DNA of 64,000 nt. It comes from Liolophura sinensis. Taxonomy: Eukaryota > Mollusca > Polyplacophora > Chitonida > Chitonidae. Shown here in pieces: positions 47,442-58,830 of this stretch. The stretch is from the NCBI RefSeq assembly GCF_032854445.1, contig NC_088295.1, positions 54,663,249 to 54,727,248 on the forward strand. The letters run 5' to 3'. The notes under the pieces were generated by a model. That model worked only from the letters and a program-made list of their open reading frames with translations. It was not told the origin of the DNA and did no database searches. Both the position numbers and the translations under genes were made by a program. Each line of letters begins with the position of its first letter. Within the stretch, counting starts at the first letter, position 1.

Positions 47442-49029
47442 GTATATCATAAATATTTGGCGTCGAACCAGCAAGGAGAGGACATATTTAGTCTAGCGCC
47501 TAAATTTGTCAACGAAACATCATGGAAAATAAAGTATACACCTGCATTCTAACAAGCTAAATATCCGTCCAAGCGCTCAATATACATGGGGATACCCAAC
47601 ACGTACATGACGTTATGTACCAGTATGCACACTTCTACATACGATATATATGGAAATATATTCCGAAGAATCAGAACTAAATAAAGCATATGCATTGTAC
47701 TACAGTAAAATTAGTGTAAACCGACAAGGTTCGGTACCGTGGTTTATAGAGATGTCACCATTAACCCACTATGGAGAATTAAGTTTCATTTGTATCAAAT
47801 TTTATTTCTTTAAATACCCGTTTGAGTTGACCCCCCACCCCCACCCCCAAAGAAAAATAAAAATAAAAAACAGGATACTCAGAGCATACATGTAGCAGCA
47901 CTTGTGCTTCTTGATACTGGCTGCGATATTGAAGAACTGAGCATACAACGAGACTGAGGGACACATACGCAACCTTGCCATAAGCTTAATCATCATAAAC
48001 GCTCCCTAACAAAAATAGGAAAATATGATTTATTTATTCGACTGATAATTTACCCCGTAGTGAAGAACATCCCTGTCAGATGACGGTGGTTATGGACGCA
48101 GGAACCTGAGTAGATCACCTGACCGGTAACAAGAAGACTGCTAAAGGAGTGATCGGCTGGGGCAATAGCGATGGTTTCCAAGGGACAGGCGATTGACTTT
48201 GCGATGGTCGATGCGATTGTTTGATGCACTCGTTACAGTGTTTCCACTCTAAAAGTAATTTCTCGTCCTATGTCTTAAAAATGGGATATCTTCCATTAGC
48301 ACGGCGCGTGCGGTAAACCCTCGCCCGTAAGCCGTAGAAACACTTTAGTAGATGTATTTGTATAATTTTCATTTCTCGGAAGAACTTTCCCAAATAAAAT
48401 CGTAATATTCGTGGAAACACAGCATACAAGTGAGTCAGCGACGGCCCCAGTGGAAGACTAAGCGGTATTTGACTAAATGGAATCTCGCGAGAGCCACAGA
48501 AGTTCGCGAGCATACAGAGATGACAGAAACCGGAAAATTCGACCACTTTACACTGGATTAACATTGGAGGAAATTTGCAGCTTTTGATTACAATTTATTT
48601 TGACGCTTATACGAAAAAATAATGCCTCAGGTACAGGCACACATGGACGGAAAACGGGGGATTTATCTTTCGATATTATAAATGAGGATGTTTGGCGCTA
48701 ATCGGCCTACGAATTCGGACATATATTTGCCCGTGTACATTTGTACATTATAGACACATATAGCTCATAACTCAGTCAGTTATGAACATAAAATGAAGAT
48801 ATAATCTTGTAGCAATTGCGTCAGTCTAAATGTCATCCTATTTTCAGTGGTGTTTCAATGAAACGCCATGCCAAAGTTTCACATTCCACCCATGCAGGTA
48901 TGGTATACTGACGCATGGCTCTCAAGGACTCGCTTACTCGAACGCCACCAGATGAGATATCAATTAAGATGAAATTTTTACAGCTGTAGGGATGACTCAA
49001 TTCAGGTTTGAACTTGATTATCAGAATTG
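47442..49029. other. Unassigned DNA
   Basis: No supported gene. There is a C-rich run at 47830-47848. A SINE-like 3' end remnant may lie at 48028-48090 ('gatttatttattcgactgat', 'tgacggtggttatgg'), too weak to name. Confidence 0.4.
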
Positions 49030-50010
49030 AGCGTGTGAATGCTTAGGGTTTAACGTCATACTTAACATTTTTACAGTCATATGACGACGAAGGAGTTCTT
49101 TGTAGTGGGCCAACTCAGAAAGTATGTTGTTCAGCTCTGTGTCAAAAATATTATCCTTTGATTGCTTTTGACTTCTCTATAAATGTACTAGAGATCTTGA
49201 AAGTTATTCGTGTGTAATGTTTCATTCGTGGTTCAAGCTGTACAGGGAAATACAACCAAAACCCAAAGTTGTACCGTACCAAACTACCCTACCAACTCCA
49301 ATTATCATGTCTACCTTTTGACCATTGACAGATAAATGACATTACATTTACATACCAACGTACAATAATTCCTATATCCTGTTTTTACCGTTCATGTACC
49401 AGTTATCTAGATGACGGTTATATGTAAAGTTTGTTTACATATGGAACAACAACAACGTCATCATCACTCGTAGCGGAACGTGTACCGAATTATTCACTTT
49501 GACCCAAAATAACGATTCGAAAGATATACAACCAATAGACACTAAAGTCACAACAATTCTGAGCCTGTTATGAAGGTCCAAAACCCATCTCGTTGAACTT
49601 TAGCCTCAAAGAAGTAAGCAACATACTCTGTCCATTTCCAAACATCCACTACTCACTCTAGTCTCGGTCCTACCAAGAAGAGGGCCAGGGTAATATCAAA
49701 ACCTGAACTAGCATTATCTGTCATAAAATGCGAACTATGAGGACCCCATCTCCTCCATCCTTAAAGTGCATGTAATGTACCCGCTTGTTGCAGGACGGAT
49801 TTCCACCGCTCTTTTATCTAGTGCTCCTTCACTGAGACGACTTACAGAAGCCGCCCCACTCGAACCATAATACTGAAACGGGTCAACCAGTCGTTACACT
49901 ATCCCCTTCATACTGAACGTCACACAAGTAAGTTACAACTTCCTCCTTTAAAGTCTTAGGTGTGACCCGACTCAGGATTCACCCTGGATCTACCGCCTAC
50001 CGAAGCGGCT
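49030..50010 (-). repeat. SINE B split by about 665 bp
   Basis: The tail and core side is at 49030-49095 (plus: 'gcttagggtttaacgtcata', 'atgacgacgaaggag'), and the rest continues at about 49762-50010 ('aaagtgcatgtaatgtaccc' to 'accgcctaccgaagcggct'), losing the outermost head. Both parts are in the correct order and orientation, so one SINE was interrupted by later sequence. Confidence 0.8.
49096..49761. other. Foreign segment inside a SINE B
   Basis: About 665 bp of unique-looking sequence between the two SINE B halves. No terminal inverted repeats, tail or coding frame are evident, and no clean target duplication was found at the junctions. It may be a solo mobile fragment, or DNA copied in during break repair. 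Confidence 0.5.
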
Positions 50011-50454
50011 AACAAATGAAGACAATTGTTGAAATTTTTTTTTCAGTGAAAAAACTGAAATATTTATGACTTAATTCACAGAAATAACACAGAAAGAAAC
50101 ACATTATAATTTCATGCATGGTATTTTGACATATAACGTCGTTATTTCGCAATCTTTCAATTGTTCAAACATTCTCCATTTGTGAACTCCAACGCGGTTA
50201 CGACTCCGTGTTCCCTTTCCACACACTGAAACAAATTTACCTAACATTCGTGCCAATCTATTTATTACTTCGTTTCTGGCTAACTTCCACAGACGCGCCG
50301 ACTATCTCGGTCGTAACCTTAACAGATGATCGTTAACTACTCTTGCATGATTCCCCTGCCATTTTGAATTAACAGATTCTGCAGGCTGTCAGACAGACAT
50401 TGCAGGGGCTCTTCCTTCCACTTTCATGATACTGCCCACATCTCATACTCTGAC
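50011..50454. other. Unassigned DNA
   Basis: No supported feature. Confidence 0.45.
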
Positions 50455-50535
50455 GGATTTCATCGGTTACGTGTGACGATTTGTCAACCATCACATTCTC
50501 CTAGCTGCTCTGGTTTCCTTCTTTGCTCTCCTTGC
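50455..50535 (+). repeat. Dispersed repeat family C, copy 4
   Basis: 'gacggatttcatcggttacg' then 'tcaaccatcacattctccta' and 'gctgctctggtttccttctt' follow the family pattern. The upstream 'cagttagaatgaaac' part is not recognisable here. Confidence 0.5.
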
Positions 50536-51254
50536 GGTAGTTTTTTGTATTCTTCACTGCTTAGCATTAAAGTGCCATACATTATGTATAAAACACGTTG
50601 GTATTCTCGAAAAACATTAAATACTTAAATCTTCTGTACCGCTTGGAATGAATTATGAAGGAGAACATGGAATCTGGTGGACAATAACAATATGTTTGTA
50701 TTAACTAATGGTTATCTTTTCACATCTTATCTCACTGTTATATTTCTCTCTTGTCATGAAAAAAATATTGAGTCCCCGTACACTGTGATGCACCGGTTTT
50801 CTAAAGCGTTGATCCAAACTGCAGTAAATATTGTTGGAAATACAGTGGACAGGATGTTATATATTACCTTAATAACCTGGAGTTTACCGTGCCATCAGGG
50901 TGCGCTTTGCTTATTAATGGCTCCAGGCAGGTTGCTGCGCCCTTGATTGTTCTCACTGTGTTGTTGACCAAAGCGCATTGTCAGGTTTACATTGCGTGGT
51001 CATGTTACATACGTTATTTCCGGGGCTCACAGTGCAGTAGGGATTATACAGACACGTTAACTCTCGCCAGGGTAAATACGTAGATGTCAAATAAACCTAA
51101 ATAAAAGACTGGAGGAATCAAGCTAACATGGCATCTGTTTGATATCCAAGCATGGATTAAAAACAAAACAAGTCTTGACGGTAATTCTTAACAAAATGCT
51201 CGCCTATACATCGAAAATATAAATGCTGCGGCTTTGTTAAAATGGCGGCAAGGT
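50536..51254. other. Unassigned DNA
   Basis: No supported gene. The 89-codon frame at 50677-50946 shows no motif. Confidence 0.45.
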
Positions 51255-51301
51255 ACAGCCTAAAAGGCTGTGGTGTTTAAACACTCCTCGAAAGCTTTTC
51301 G
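51255..51301. other. Cluster of three small palindromes
   Basis: Three self-complementary words lie within 47 bp: 'acagcctaaaaggctgt' (51255-51271), 'gtgtttaaacac' (51273-51284) and the near-palindrome 'cgaaagcttttcg' (51289-51301). Function unknown. Confidence 0.5.
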
Positions 51302-52723
51302 ATTCAAAAAGCTTATTAACCTATATGGATAACCGGGGTTGTTATTTTCTGGTGTATCGAAGGCGTCCTATAGCCCCACCCTTTCATACAATGTCAGCCA
51401 TTGAAGCTTTTCTGGGAATACGACCATAGAATTGCTGGCGCTATAATTCTACTTCAGTAGACATATTAGTATGCTGCCCCTGCCGATACCGCCTCTTCAC
51501 TTGCTATGTAAAACGTTTTTCTTGTAAATTCTTAGCGAGTCTCGAGTGTATTGCTCTCATTTCCCGGCCTAACAGAGTCCAACACGATGTCCAAGGTTGG
51601 TCTAAGCCCGTCGCTCCGCGGCCGCTAGCAGGCAGCGCAACCTTCTCATCCGCTTAATTGAAGCAGAGACGACCGGAAATGCAGGCCGACTATTTCTCAT
51701 TTCCCTCTGTCCTCACTCCACACCTGCGCAGTAAGGTGCCAAAGGACTGCTGGGAACGCTGTATAATCAGTTCCTGTGCGCTGCGTGGAGAGGTAATATG
51801 CGAGGCCGAGCGGAGGGGGAATGTCTTGTATCACGTAAAGGAGACCACAGGGTTCAACTGGTCAAATCATAAAACACAACAGTTGATGTTGGCAACCTGT
51901 TTAATCTACACAGACATGTAATCTTACACGGAAATTGCACGTGCCCATAGTTCATTCCTGTGAGATGCTTATTTGTCTACTTAAAGTAAATCCTCGAAGG
52001 GATTTCATCTAATCGTCTTTTATGGCACCTATTTTGATAACGCGTGCACTCGGATATAGCCAGCACAAGCTGGTTTAGCTATTATCGACGCTTGTTTGTC
52101 TCTCTGTAAATTTTTCAAAAATCCAGAAGCCTAAAAAAAAAACAGCGGCGGTTAATCCTTCTCTGCATGACGGGTGAATTGGCGTCAAAACGCAACGGGC
52201 ATTTATGCTTGCTTCACGAATAAAGAATAGAAAAAATAGAGAACATAAAAAAGCCTTGAAGGATATTGTCTGAAGGAGAACCCTGGCGACCCACATTCTT
52301 TCTTTTCTCTCTTTTTTTTCTGTTTTCGGTTATAGTTCGACCTTCTCACACTCTCATTCGAAGCATTCACAGAAGCTTTAGAATAGCCAGCATTACATTT
52401 TGAGTGGGCGAACAATTGTCTGCAGTCTGTGTGGTAAGATTCCTCTTATCGGTACAGCGCTGGGTGCTGGGGCCTTCCCAGTCATGCAACTGTTTCGTAC
52501 GCTATTAAATGGTGATTTTCGTGGGTAAGTGTGCCAGCGATTGACCTCGTCTGGATTCCACATGCAACATTTGACGCTGATTACATTTTAAATAATGTGG
52601 TACGCTCTGCGAGAATGAACTAGAAACTGGCATTAAATTTCGACAAAATTAGTTAATCTGTCTATTTGGACTTTGGACTAAGTATTTAGACGTTTTTGTA
52701 TTCAGGCCTGTTTTATTTGCATT
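51302..52723. other. Unassigned DNA with a GC-richer patch
   Basis: 51540-51830 is richer in GC and CpG than its surroundings (including gcggccgc at 51617) and contains an 87-codon frame (51658-51921 plus) with a donor-like 'gagaggtaatatg'. It may be a promoter-proximal or exonic patch, but no domain or start context confirms it. Confidence 0.3.
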
Positions 52724-52792
52724 ATTTATTTCATTGTAGTTTTACGTCCCACTCAAAAATGTTTCATTTAAACGACGGCGGCCAACACTGAA
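52724..52792 (-). repeat. SINE A remnant (core)
   Basis: 'ttttacgtcccactcaaaaa', 'tgtttcatttaaacgacggc' and 'ggccaacactg' are the core and first body bases only. Confidence 0.7.
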
Positions 52793-53364
52793 TTTGTTGA
52801 CATGACACCAAATTGTTGTTGAATTAGAGAACCATGCATTGGACAAGCACGTCAGGATGACCTTCACAGAGGTGTTTTACGTCAGGTCAAGCTGAGATCC
52901 TACAAAATGATTTCCCACGGGATGTGTTTAACCCAATCTTTGATTTTGACTCATTATTATTTGTATATTACAATACGACCCGCCTCATAACGCTTGGGTG
53001 CACATCCGTGCTAGGCTGTATAAGCGCAATTCCAGTGTCTGCCCGCTACGTATGACTACGTTACAGTCTAGTTACTATGACCCTTATAAAGGAGATGGCG
53101 CACTCAGTGACCGAAACGTTGTAACAAGCTAAACAGGTGGATGTAATCCGTAGACAATGTATTAAGCCTGGATAAAGCTCCCCATAGTCTCGGTGCATCA
53201 CAGGGAACGAACGTGAGCCCAAAGCAAGTACTTACTCTTAGCCTCTGAGACTACATCTTTGATTAGTTCGTTAGTTAAGCTGTACCTCAATATTATAAGG
53301 TGTAACATGGATATAAAGTGGAATTTAATGTTATATTGCATTATTTTATGTTATTGTATGTTAC
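52793..53364. other. Unassigned DNA
   Basis: No supported feature. Confidence 0.45.
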
Positions 53365-53431
53365 ATATGACGATGACTCAGCATTTTTCATAATTCTAGA
53401 CCGGTGATGTCTGATAAATTGCATTTAACAT
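53365..53431 (+). repeat. Dispersed repeat family D, copy 2
   Basis: Partner of 11155-11228: 'cagcatttttcataattcta', 'gataaattgcatttaacat'. Family C copy 5 starts about 75 bp later. Confidence 0.4.
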
Positions 53432-53506
53432 CACTGCAGTTTTTCTTCCTTACCTAATTCTGCTTAAGCAATGGTGCAAGAGGGCGCGTGACTTTCAAGC
53501 ATTTGC

Positions 53507-53626
53507 ACGAACAGTTAGAATGAAACCATAACTAAGCCAAATTTACAAGAGGCCGTAATTCACCGGTTACTTGTGGCCATTTATCAGCTATCACATTGTC
53601 GTCGCTGCTATGGCTTTACTCTCTAC
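53507..53626 (+). repeat. Dispersed repeat family C, copy 5
   Basis: 'acgaacagttagaatgaaac', 'tacaagaggccgtaattcac', 'ttgtggccatttatcagcta', 'tcacattgtcgtcgctgcta' and 'tggctttactctct'. Well preserved and collinear with copy 2 across its whole length. Confidence 0.65.
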
Positions 53627-54987
53627 TTAATTAGTCTTTAATTATATTATAAGACAGTCCCATGATTTAGAGGCTTGATGGTAAATAATGCTTATAATGC
53701 ATAGAACATTGTGCATTTCTGACAACTTTTCAGTGTGACTTGAAAGTGCTAATTAGATGTTTTTATTTCACAGTATACTGTTTTTTACCACACTTGTGGG
53801 GTTGCATGGCCTGGTTTAGGTAAGCCTGTTGAGAGTTACCTTTTCTTCGTTCAGAATTCTTTCACTTTGCTTTACACATAATGACCTTAATAAAGACTTG
53901 CCAGAAGTACCTTAGATGTACCTGAGTCACCAGGTTGGACATCACTGCCCTAACCGTCCTGCTTATCAATGGTCAACCATAATGGACATTTCGTGTTAAT
54001 AATCGCCTGACCAGTTTCTAAAAGAACGCTTAACACAAACCACTGAAAGAAACCCATGAAATTATATAATAGGAAGGTTCCATGTAAAAGTGAGCAGTTT
54101 TAAGTTATGACGGAAGGACGCAAGGAATGATCTAGGTGAATGTATAAATCTAGTATCATAATCATATGTGATATTAGTTCATAAGTTATACTTGATCAAA
54201 ATATGTATTTCATTGGCAGTCATAATACGTGTCTGTTTGACCGAGGATTGGGATAGCAGTTGTAGGACAGGGGCTCACTCAGGATAAATCTCTTAGCTGC
54301 TGTCTGTTGACTTCTGCTTCCAATATCTGACGGACACAACCGTTACACCCACCGTTGTAGATTTAGTTGATATTTATTAGCAATGATTGAATGTTTTATT
54401 TTCCTCATTTTCTTTCCTCATCCTCATTACTATTTAATCTGTACATGTTCACTTAGTCTGGGAGCGTATTTCGTAATACAAAATGCCAAGTCAACATGGC
54501 AAATTAATGATTTTTTATGCCATTAAGGATTTAGCAGAATCATAGTTTATTAAACATCACGCAGATATGTGATCCTTTGCTCAACGTCAACCATTACAGA
54601 GTTACACAAGATTTTTTTCTATACAGACTGCGCGTAAACAGTTGGCTAATACCTTGCTCTGTTCGCGGTGTTATTTGTTTCGGAAAGTTCATCAAAAATG
54701 TCAAATAAAATGGTGGGGGATTCATCAATTTCCTGTCTCTGTGAATTTACACTGGGCTTTAACAGTTAAATATTAAATATTACATTACGAAAGAGAAAAC
54801 AGCGAACAGCCATGAGAGAGGCTTGGTGGCTCGTTCCGTAGAAACTACTACCGCAACTGAGTTTACTATGAAATGAGTTATGTTTTGCTTGTATTTGAAT
54901 CCCAGTAAAACCAGAAGCGGGAGCCCATTGCCAGCAGATCTATTTACGCCAAGCTATCGTGACTGTTTAATGTGCTTCCTGAACATG
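53627..54987. other. Unassigned DNA
   Basis: No supported gene. Confidence 0.45.
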
Positions 54988-54995
54988 AAAGTGGG

Positions 54996-55050
54996 TATTC
55001 TTGAGTACGGCGTAAAACGCCAATCAAGTAAATAAATAAATAAATAAATA
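54996..55050 (+). repeat. SINE A, extreme 5' truncation, with target-site duplication
   Basis: Only 'tattcttgagtacggcgtaa', 'aacgccaatcaagt' and an AAAT tail of six units. The 8-bp word 'aaagtggg' flanks it at 54988-54995 and 55051-55058. It shows that about 25 bp of core plus tail can be inserted on its own. Confidence 0.88.
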
Positions 55051-55058
55051 AAAGTGGG

Positions 55059-57164
55059 AGCGTTTAACTCAAATGCCTGAGATGCCAAAAAGTGCAACCG
55101 CCAGTTGTACAGCAAGCAATATTTATTACAGACTGTTGCTTTAATACAACCAACTATGTGTGCTAGTCTGATGTGTGCTAGTCTGTTTTGCCGCACTGTT
55201 TGTATTGACTTTTTAAATCCTTGTTCAGTTTTCAACTAGTGTAATTTCTGGTAATGTTTCCATAAACCTAATAGTGCTGGTTTCAACTACTGTTCAGATG
55301 TTAACATCTGCGATTTTCATCGACACTTCCATACTCCTCACAGTGCAGGGGCCAATTTCAAAAAAGCCATTTCATACTTAAGTCAGATTTTAAAACCTCT
55401 TCACAATGGTTGGTTTTTAGTAGTGAAATTTGAAATTTGGACACATTTGTCTTAAGATACAGTTGATGAGGTGGACAAAATTTTAATATCTGAAGCCGAA
55501 AAATGTACTTTAAGATCGCATTTCAAATCTTGACTTAAGTCAGAAATGGCTTTGCGGAATCGGCCCCAGGGTTCATTAACTGCATGTTTTTGATAGCCTT
55601 CCATATAGCTTACTGTTGGTTATGACCACCCCCCACCCCCCGTGCCACAGAACGACTGTTATTTTGCAGACACCCACCCATCGTACCTGATTAATGGCGA
55701 ATGATATTTGTTACTACTAGTATGATGTACATGTCAACAGCTCTTATTTTCATCTTTTTTTATGTTTTTGGTATAAACACTGCTTAATGTCGGCTAATCT
55801 CACCCAATGCTCCAGTTATTTTGCCGACACTCATTCACCACAGATATCTGATTTACGCCAGTTGTATGGTGTGAAGCTGTGGAATTTATATCTGTGGCTG
55901 TTTCTAAGGTGAGTTATATGTTTTGTTGTTTTGTTTTGTTTTTTTTGCGAGTAAATCAGGACTTCTGTCACAAGGAGTATTCAGATGTTTCCATCAATAC
56001 ATCCGATGAAAAGCCGTCTCGAAATAGTTAAGCCGAGTCAGATTTTTTCTCTGTACAAGTACTTAAAAAGCCACGGCACTGAGCAGGCTCTCCAGGACTT
56101 GTAAGCTCTCCGTAAGAGTTCCATATCCAGCTTAAATGTCTGACCGCTATTGGTATAGTTTTTAACATTAGTTTGGTATTAATCAACCCATACACATACA
56201 ATGTTCGCTCCGCGTATAATGAATGAACAATATGACAATGGTACAATGACCTTATATCACGTTACAACAACTTGTCTATAATGAGTGTAATGTTTTTATA
56301 CCACATACCACTAAGAATTCACTATAACGATACAACGAGATAGTAACTCTTGAGAAAAGCAACTATGCGTCAACTGCGTACTTGAATCTGCACAACTCAA
56401 AAGGCCTCACTGAAGAACTTGATGCTCTAATACACATTTCGTTTAAGGACGTCTCCCCTTTACTACTATTCTTCAGAGAGATTTAACTGATAGAACGTCA
56501 CCATTACTTTTTGCGGCGTTTAAAATCATTCACCGCCGCATAAAGTTCAAAGGTAACAAAGCTGTCTCCAGTTCCACTACCTGCAATGGTTAAAAGACTG
56601 TGAAAGATATACATGTTGCATCTCACGTGGAGTTGTACATGCAGGAAGACCACTATGACATCATCTTCCTTTCACACCGACTTTACGACAAAAGAGATCA
56701 TTTCCATGTTGACGTTGTAAATTATCTCTACTTAGATAGTAATATATGAAAATGTCCCTGTATGTGAGGAGAACATGTTTCGTCTTGTCGCACTTGTTAG
56801 GCGGTGTGTGTTGTGTTTGTTCCAATCAGCGTCACAAGTCATTACTGTTAAAAATTAATGTGTTAAGCATATTCCATCTAACGCCTTTTACCCTAGCCTT
56901 TTAAACTTCACAATTCTCTTGTAAGTAAATATGAACGGAGTAAATACATCGTGTTGAATTGTAGTAGCGTGTTGGATATATGAACAGTTGCCATCAGATA
57001 AATAGTTTGATGGTAGACAAACTTGCAAACTAGACAGATTATACACGATTTTGATATTTAAGTCAGTCGCCTATGGAACATTATACATCATCATTGAAAA
57101 CTGCTGTCAGCTTCTCTTCACGTCAATGCGTCCTCACTTCTTACTTTCTGTAGTTTCTTAGTTA
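55059..57164. other. Unassigned DNA, 2.1 kb
   Basis: No supported gene. There are C-rich (55628-55645) and T/G-rich (55918-55950) simple runs. Confidence 0.45.
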
Positions 57165-57300
57165 TTTAGTGGTTTGTTTTGGACAACGTTCGTTTTGGAA
57201 ATGGGCCTTGTGACTATTGACGCGGAACCTCCATTTTGGTACACGGCTGCTATACGAATGTCGGATTTGATGCCCATATTCTCTATGATGTGAAATAAAT
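57165..57300 (-). repeat. Dispersed repeat family G, copy 3
   Basis: 'ttttggaaatgggccttgtg', 'gctgctatacgaatgtcgga' and 'tttgatgcc' align with 33490-33575. Poorly conserved outside these words. Confidence 0.4.
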
Positions 57301-57512
57301 GATGTTAGCAATACTGACCCTTACACTGACATAAATGTAACATGCAACTCGACTCACGGCCAGAATAATTTATTATCCAAAGACACCGAAAACTAATCTG
57401 TATGAAGGAATACCTATGGCTGAGCTCCAAGGCACGGGTATTTCAGCCATATCTGAATAACCGCTTTAAGCGAGATAACACGTCGTTATTCATAGTCGCT
57501 GTATCTGTTTTT
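57301..57512. other. Unassigned DNA
   Basis: No supported gene; it includes the start of an 87-codon open frame (57402-57665) that runs into SINE A and is not a gene. Confidence 0.45.
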
Positions 57513-57640
57513 TTTTTTATTGGTGTTTTACGCCGTACACAAGAATCTTTGATTTATACGACGCCGGCCAGCATTGTGGTGGGAGGAGTCAGGCAGAGCC
57601 CAGGAGGAAAGCCCCGACCATCCCGCGGGTATGGTCATTG
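57513..57640 (-). repeat. SINE A, 5'-truncated
   Basis: Tail reduced to T-rich 'tttttttttattggtgtttt', core 'acgccgtacacaagaatctt' and body to about 'gaccatcccgcgggtatggt'. The tRNA head is missing. Confidence 0.82.
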
Positions 57641-58236
57641 TATAACAGCCGGTGTAACGAGATAAAATGCTGTAGCACGAGTTATAGTGGGGACAATGTG
57701 AAGTCCTGCACGCCTTTAATCCAGTGGTTCAAAGCTGTGCGTATTATTTTATACTTCCCTGTGGTGCGTCACGTATAAATGTTATAGCCTAAACACCATA
57801 GGCTAACGGACAAATATAGGAATGTGACAGGCATCAGGTGTTCGAAAGCTGTTTGTGGAGGAATCAAACTTGGACAAAAGCCATTACTAGGATGAATGCG
57901 ATTTGAGTTTTAGTGCGAATGGCCAGATGATTGACCGTCATATTATGAGCCGCGGACATATCAGCACCGTATTTACATATGTCAACAGAGCCATTTCGTT
58001 CTGTCCGATAGTTTGAGGCTCTATGTGTCCGCCAACGGTTTGTGTGAGCTCTTTGCCGATGACAGTGTCTGTGGTTGGCGTTTCACTGTTGTCTGTAGTT
58101 TGACGGCTTAGTTTTCATGCTCACTTACATGGATAGATACAGGGTTAAACTGAAACATAACGTCTGGGTGTTACGTACAGTGGTGAATCGCATTTTACGG
58201 GGCGGCGAAACGTTATAAAATTTCGAGGCGCCAGAT
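57641..58236. other. Unassigned DNA
   Basis: No supported feature. Confidence 0.45.
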
Positions 58237-58495
58237 GATTTATTTATTTATTTGTTTGATTGGTGTTTTACGGCGTACTCAAGAATATTTCAGTTATGCG
58301 ACGGCGACCAGCATTATGGTGGGTGGAAACCGGGCACAGCCCGGGAGAAACCCACGACCATCCGCAGGTTGCTGACAGACCTTTCCACGTACGGCCGGAG
58401 AGGAAGCCAGCATGAGCTGGACTTGAACTCACAACGACCGTGAGAGACTCCTGGGTCATTACGCTGCGCTAACCAACTGAGCCACGGAGGCCCCT
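58237..58495 (-). repeat. SINE A, full length
   Basis: Tail, core 'gcgtactcaagaatatttca', body 'gaaaccgggcacagcccggg', head 'taaccaactgagccacggag' and terminal gggg are complete. About 10 bp around 'gcattggtgagaggc' in the head are lost. No clear target duplication was found. Confidence 0.93.
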
Positions 58496-58721
58496 ATAAG
58501 GGGCGAAGTAGTATAACATCCCATCAGGCGATGGTCCAGGAGCCTCCTAGGCCCCGGAAGCTCTCGCCATTTATATCGCTGGTGACGCATTTTAGGCGAT
58601 ATCTGGTGAAAAAATGTGATAATTCCGGGATAGACTCCACGTTTTACTTTATTTGTTAAACATTTTTATTCAAACCGCTCAGCCCATGCCATCTGGTCTA
58701 TAGAAAAAAAACATTATTTTA

Positions 58722-58800
58722 AAGGGTGGGTGGGTGGGGGGGGGGGGATTGTTCCCACATTTTAATTTCGGGGGGGGGGGGGGGCAGTCCCTCATCCCCC
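58722..58800. other. G-rich tract with G-quadruplex potential
   Basis: 'gggtgggtgggtgggg' runs into a long G-run, then after 25 bp another run of about 16 G (58770-58785). Four or more GGG blocks with one-base loops fit the canonical G-quadruplex pattern. It lies 30-100 bp before a 1.28-kb minisatellite. Confidence 0.8.
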
Positions 58801-58830
58801 GGGACCGCCGCCAGTGTTTTAGCGTTCACG

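Noticed and set aside
51658-51921. Coding exon in the GC-richer patch
   Set aside because: A single donor-like site is not enough. No domain and no good start context.
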